From Clostridia bacterium (GTDB lineage: Bacteria; Bacillota; Clostridia; Christensenellales; CAG-138): DNA of 64,000 nt. The first letter of the stretch is position 1, and the number at the start of each line of letters is the position of its first letter. Location of the stretch: NCBI GenBank assembly GCA_017395105.1, contig JAFPWD010000048.1, positions 1-64,000 of the forward strand. The letters run 5' to 3'. Both the position numbers and the translations under genes were made by a program. This document shows, in pieces, positions 60,799 through 64,000 of this stretch. The notes beneath the pieces are model-generated. The model searched no databases. It was given only the letters and a program-made list of their open reading frames with translations, and was not told the origin of the DNA.

Positions 60799-62679
60799 TT
60801 ATTTATCAACTACCTCGTAGTCGGCATCCACAACGCCGTCATCGCCGCCATTGCTGCCTCCGTTGTTGCCGGAGTTCGGATCGAAACCTGCTGCATTCGG
60901 ATCGAAGCCCGCAGCGTTGGGGTCGAATCCGCCCTCTGCGCCGTTGGGATTCGCCTGCTGATAGATCCTGCCGAATACCTCATAGCTAACCTCGGTCAGC
61001 TTCTCGGTGGTCTCCTTGATCCTTGCGCTGTCGGTGCCGGAGAGCGCGTTTTTAACGTTCTCGATCTCGGCGTTGATCTTCGCCTTATCGTCCTCGGAGA
61101 TCTTATCGCCAAGCTCCTTCATGGTCTTCTCGGTGGAGTACACGAGGGTGTCCGCATGGTTGCGAGTTTCTACCTCCTCCTTGCGCTGACGATCCTCGTT
61201 TGCATACTGCTCGGCTTCCCTTACGGCGCGGTCGATATCGGCATCGCTGAGGTTGCTCGAAGCGGTGATGGTGATGTTCTGCTCGTGGCCGGTGCCGAGA
61301 TCCTTCGCAGTTACGTGAACGATGCCGTTTGCATCAATATCGAAGCTGACCTCGATCTGGGGAACGCCGCGGGGTGCGGGTGCAATGCCGGTGAGCTGGA
61401 ACTTACCGAGGGATTTATTGTACTGCGCCATCTCCCTTTCGCCCTGCAGAACGTGGATCTCTACGCTGGTCTGGCCGTCCGCCGCAGTGGAGAAGATTTG
61501 GCTCTTCTTGGCGGGAATGGTGGTGTTCCTTTCGATGAGCTTGGTGAAAACGCCGCCAAGCGTTTCGATACCGAGGCTCAAGGGGGTTACATCGAGAAGG
61601 AGCAGATCCTTGACCTCGCCGCCGAGAACGCCGCCCTGGATCGCTGCGCCGAGCGCAACACATTCATCGGGGTTGATTCCCTTGAAGGGCTCCTTGCCGG
61701 TAAGGTTCTTAACGAGCTCCTGAACGGCAGGAACACGGGTGGAGCCGCCAACGAGGATGACTTTGTCAAGCTTTTCGTTGGTGAGGCCCGCATCGCGCAT
61801 AGCCTGCTGTACGCAGGTCTTGGTCTTATCAAGCAGATCGCTGATAAGCTCGTTGAACTTCGCGCGAGTGATGGTCATATCGAGGTGAACAGGGCCGTTT
61901 GCATCCATGGAGATGAACGGGAGGTTCACGTTTGCTGTCATAACGCCCGAAAGCTCGATCTTTGCCTTCTCCGCTGCCTCCTTAAGGCGCTGCTTGGCAA
62001 GGCGGTCGTTTCTAAGGTCTATGCCGTGGGACTTTTTGAACTCGTCTGCGATATAGTCGATGAGCCTGTTGTCGAAGTCATCGCCGCCGAGACGGTTGTT
62101 GCCGGCGGTTGCGAGAACCTCGAAAACACCGTCGCCGATCTCAAGGATCGAAACATCGAAGGTGCCGCCGCCAAGGTCGTAGATGAGGATCTTCTGGTTC
62201 TTTTCCTTATCCATACCGTATGCAAGCGCGGCAGCGGTGGGTTCGTTGATTATGCGAAGCACGTTCAGACCTGCGATCTTGCCCGCATCCTTGGTGGCCT
62301 GTCGCTGGCTGTCGGAGAAGTAAGCGGGAACGGTGATGACCGCATCATTCACGGTTTCGCCGAGATAGGCCTCGGCATCCTGCTTGAGCTTTGCGAGGAT
62401 CATCGCGGAGATCTCCTGCGGGGTGTAGCTCTTGCCGTCGATGGTGCGGCGATAGTCGGTGCCCATCTCACGCTTGATGGAGCTTACGGTGTTGTCGGGA
62501 TTGGCAACAGCCTGGTTTTTTGCAACCTGACCTACCCTGCGCTCGCCGTCCTTGATAGCAACGACGGAAGGGGTGGTGCGGGAGCCTTCGGGGTTGGTGA
62601 TGACGACGGGTTCGCCGCCCTCGAGCACTGCAACGCAGGAATTGGTGGTTCCAAGATCGATACCAATGATTTTAGCCAT
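60799..62679 (-). CDS. dnaK: Chaperone protein DnaK (Hsp70)
   Basis: Hsp70 chaperone, 626 residues. ATPase domain opens [17 protein letters not shown]; phosphate motifs [16 protein letters not shown] and [14 protein letters not shown]; linker [18 protein letters not shown]; substrate domain and a C-terminal tail of [24 protein letters not shown] Gly/Asn/Phe repeats ending in an acidic [14 protein letters not shown] before ATG. The long plus-strand ORF across it is an artefact of codon use. Confidence 0.98.
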   Translation of the reverse strand: MAKIIGIDLGTTNSCVAVLEGGEPVVITNPEGSRTTPSVVAIKDGERRVGQVAKNQAVANPDNTVSSIKREMGTDYRRTIDGKSYTPQEISAMILAKLKQDAEAYLGETVNDAVITVPAYFSDSQRQATKDAGKIAGLNVLRIINEPTAAALAYGMDKEKNQKILIYDLGGGTFDVSILEIGDGVFEVLATAGNNRLGGDDFDNRLIDYIADEFKKSHGIDLRNDRLAKQRLKEAAEKAKIELSGVMTANVNLPFISMDANGPVHLDMTITRAKFNELISDLLDKTKTCVQQAMRDAGLTNEKLDKVILVGGSTRVPAVQELVKNLTGKEPFKGINPDECVALGAAIQGGVLGGEVKDLLLLDVTPLSLGIETLGGVFTKLIERNTTIPAKKSQIFSTAADGQTSVEIHVLQGEREMAQYNKSLGKFQLTGIAPAPRGVPQIEVSFDIDANGIVHVTAKDLGTGHEQNITITASSNLSDADIDRAVREAEQYANEDRQRKEEVETRNHADTLVYSTEKTMKELGDKISEDDKAKINAEIENVKNALSGTDSARIKETTEKLTEVSYEVFGRIYQQANPNGAEGGFDPNAAGFDPNAAGFDPNSGNNGGSNGGDDGVVDADYEVVDK

Positions 62680-62761
62680 AATAGTTTCCTCCTAAATGAG
62701 ATTATTTAACTTAGTTTTGTTTTGCCCATTCGGGCATATTTTAACCCTATCGGGACGGTTT

Positions 62762-63376
62762 TTACGCTTTTACCTTGACCATCGTGTGGCGGATCACTCT
62801 GCCCTTTACGCGATAGCCCTTCTGGAGAACGGCGGTGATGATGCCGCTCTCAACATCGGACTCGGTGTCCTGCATCACGACCTCATGGAGATTGGGATCG
62901 AACTGCCCCTCGGCCTCGACCTCCTCCATGCCGCATTTTTCAAGCGCGGCAACGAGCTGCTTTTGGATCTGCTCCATGCCCTTAGCAAAGGGTGTGTCCT
63001 CCGCATTCATGAAGGCTCGCTCGAAATTATCGAGCACGGGCAGCAGGTTTTTGATAGTGTCGCGAATGCCGTCATCGATGCTGTCGGCACGGATAGAGGC
63101 ATTGCGCTTTCTGAAGTTCGCAAACTCCGCTTGGAGCCTCTGCGCATCCAAGATCGCTTCATCGGCAGCCTTTTTGGATTTTTCCGTCTGCTCGCGAAGC
63201 TTTTCTATCTCCACCTTCGCCTGCTCGAATTCTTCTTTGGTGAAGGTTACGCAATCCTCCACCACCTCCGCAGCCTCGGCTTCAGGTTGAGTCTGTTCGG
63301 TCTTGACCTCTTCTTCAGCGGTCTGCTCGGCGGTCTGTGCCGCTTTTGCGTTCTTCTTTTCCTTATCCTTTGCCAT
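62762..63376 (-). CDS. grpE: Nucleotide exchange factor GrpE
   Basis: DnaK co-chaperone, 204 residues. Acidic disordered N-terminus with repeated EVKTEQ/EAEAAEV residues (about 1-50), long helix with KKAADEAILDAQRLQAEFANFRKR, and beta domain ending in GYRVKGRVIRHTMVKV. AGGAGG upstream. Between hrcA and dnaK with 50- and 82-base gaps. Confidence 0.95.
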   Translation of the reverse strand: MAKDKEKKNAKAAQTAEQTAEEEVKTEQTQPEAEAAEVVEDCVTFTKEEFEQAKVEIEKLREQTEKSKKAADEAILDAQRLQAEFANFRKRNASIRADSIDDGIRDTIKNLLPVLDNFERAFMNAEDTPFAKGMEQIQKQLVAALEKCGMEEVEAEGQFDPNLHEVVMQDTESDVESGIITAVLQKGYRVKGRVIRHTMVKVKA

Positions 63377-63426
63377 GGGTATTACCTCCTCCGAATTCTA
63401 TGATATTCGGGTATTTTTTGTTTAAA

Positions 63427-64000
63427 TCATTCGTTTCTTCCGCCATCCGGCGAAGAGAGCAGCATTCCGCTTAAAACGCTCGAAAGGCTCTCACTCATAC
63501 ATTTGAGCACCGCCACGACCTTTTCATAGTCCATGCGGGTGGGGCCGATAACCGCCATCGAGCCGACCTGTTCACCGCCAACGCGGTAGCATATCGTGAT
63601 AACGGAACAGTCCTTGAGCTCGGGATTATCGTTCTCGGTGCCGATGCGAACGGTCAATTCAACTCCGCTGCCGTCAGAGAGAACCTCTTTGAATATCTCG
63701 CCTCGCTCGAGCTCCGTAAGGAAGGAACGCGCCTTGGATACGTCCGAATATTCGGGGTAATCGAGCATATTCGCAGCACCGACCACTTCATAGTCCTGCC
63801 TATCGATATCGTCCGACAAGCTGCCGAGCATCGCTGCAACGGAGTCCGCCTGCTCACCCACCTCCTCGCGAAGCATCGGAAGCAGGGTCTTTTGAACGTC
63901 CACCAGCTTGTAGCCCGCAAGCCGCTCGTTCATAAGCGAAGTAATCTTTTCAAGATGATCCGAGGTGATGCCCGAAGGAACATTCAGCATGGTGCTGTTC
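63427..64000 (-). CDS. hrcA: Heat-inducible transcription repressor HrcA, 5' part missing
   Basis: The C-terminal 191 codons of HrcA; the frame is open through the window edge at 64000 (NST before the internal Met at 63990), so the DNA-binding N-terminus lies outside. Visible: GITSDHLEKIT, LDYPEYSDVSKARSFL and the effector-like GSMAVIGPTRMDYEKVV. It represses the operon by binding a CIRCE element; no CIRCE (TTAGCACTC inverted repeat) is present in this window, so it is expected just upstream. Confidence 0.93.
   Translation of the reverse strand, partial: NSTMLNVPSGITSDHLEKITSLMNERLAGYKLVDVQKTLLPMLREEVGEQADSVAAMLGSLSDDIDRQDYEVVGAANMLDYPEYSDVSKARSFLTELERGEIFKEVLSDGSGVELTVRIGTENDNPELKDCSVITICYRVGGEQVGSMAVIGPTRMDYEKVVAVLKCMSESLSSVLSGMLLSSPDGGRNE

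Noticed and set aside
60721..62709. 662-codon plus-strand ORF opposite dnaK
   Set aside because: It is the mirror of a highly expressed gene with biased codons, a well-known artefact; no ribosome site or recognisable domain, and dnaK is certain.
1..64000. CRISPR array, insertion sequence or prophage
   Set aside because: No regularly spaced repeats, transposase, integrase or structural phage genes could be found; the only direct tandem repeat seen is the 42-bp duplication.
62700..64000. CIRCE operator for the hrcA operon
   Set aside because: The inverted repeat TTAGCACTC-N9-GAGTGCTAA is not present; it should lie beyond the right edge, upstream of hrcA.

Overview
The window is a 64 kb stretch of a chromosome from an anaerobic member of the Bacillota, probably class Clostridia and probably uncultured or gut-associated. 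This rests on family content: an NfnAB flavin transhydrogenase, a pyrophosphate-type 6-phosphofructokinase, methionine gamma-lyase, clostridial DUF4364, DUF1002 and YitT proteins, a zinc-type L28, single-chain glycyl-tRNA synthetase, secreted dockerin proteins, strong GGAGG ribosome binding sites and TTGaca-17-TATAAT promoters. Base composition is intermediate in core genes and visibly AT-richer in a few likely transferred genes. Genus-level placement is not possible from reading alone.

Layout. 1-343: a promoter and partial ORF leaving the left edge, then a promoter and structured leader for the next operon. 344-7608: a surface-polysaccharide cluster on + (DegT aminotransferase, Wzy-type polymerase/ligase, GT4 glycosyltransferase, WbpO/TviB-like UDP-HexNAc dehydrogenase, WbpP/TviC-like epimerase, ATP-grasp ligase). 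7649-9747: an unusual pair, an unrecognised probable TIM-barrel protein and a CitE/HpcH-like C-C bond lyase, in line with the cluster. 9843-15507 on -: a complete UMP operon apart from carAB (pyrC-K-D-F-E-B-I) behind a consensus promoter. 15748-17430: SulP transporter. 17510-19473 on -: rsmD, coaD and a coiled-coil protein. 19575-24175 on -: recX, birA, nnrDE, an amidohydrolase and 5-formyl-THF cyclo-ligase. 24273-26099 on -: a DUF885 lipoprotein. 26329-30111 on +: HflX fused to an N-terminal JAMM-like domain, thymidylate kinase, PPi-type PFK. 30112-31011: a decayed gene and tRNA-Ala. 31163-38102: methionine gamma-lyase (-), DUF1002 protein, NfnA/NfnB, TypA. 38127-40071: CcdA-like protein and alanine racemase. 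40146-41048: Nudix, tRNA-Gln, tRNA-Val (-). 41208-43592: DUF4364, YitT, glutaredoxin-like, GNAT. 43653-46919 on -: Cache/HAMP/PP2C phosphatase and a short pyruvate kinase. 47194-49860: dihydrolipoyl dehydrogenase and UDP-sugar pyrophosphorylase. 49942-53247 on -: GNAT, RpiB-like isomerase, small membrane protein, glyS, rpmB. 53423-57433 on +: TspO and two secreted GLUG/dockerin proteins. 57515-59277 on -: MTA/SAH nucleosidase and an AT-rich membrane protein. 59479-64000 on -: dnaJ, dnaK, grpE and truncated hrcA.

How it works together: glycolysis is represented by PPi-PFK and a minimal pyruvate kinase, redox balance by NfnAB, nucleotide supply by the pyr operon and Tmk, and proteostasis by the HrcA regulon. 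UDP-sugar pyrophosphorylase could supply the polysaccharide cluster. The leads judged most worth a second look are the ATP-grasp/TIM-barrel/C-C lyase cassette (6553-9747), the JAMM-HflX fusion (26329-28107), the paired dockerin proteins (54026-57433) and the AT-rich membrane gene with an exact 42-bp tandem duplication (58177-59277).
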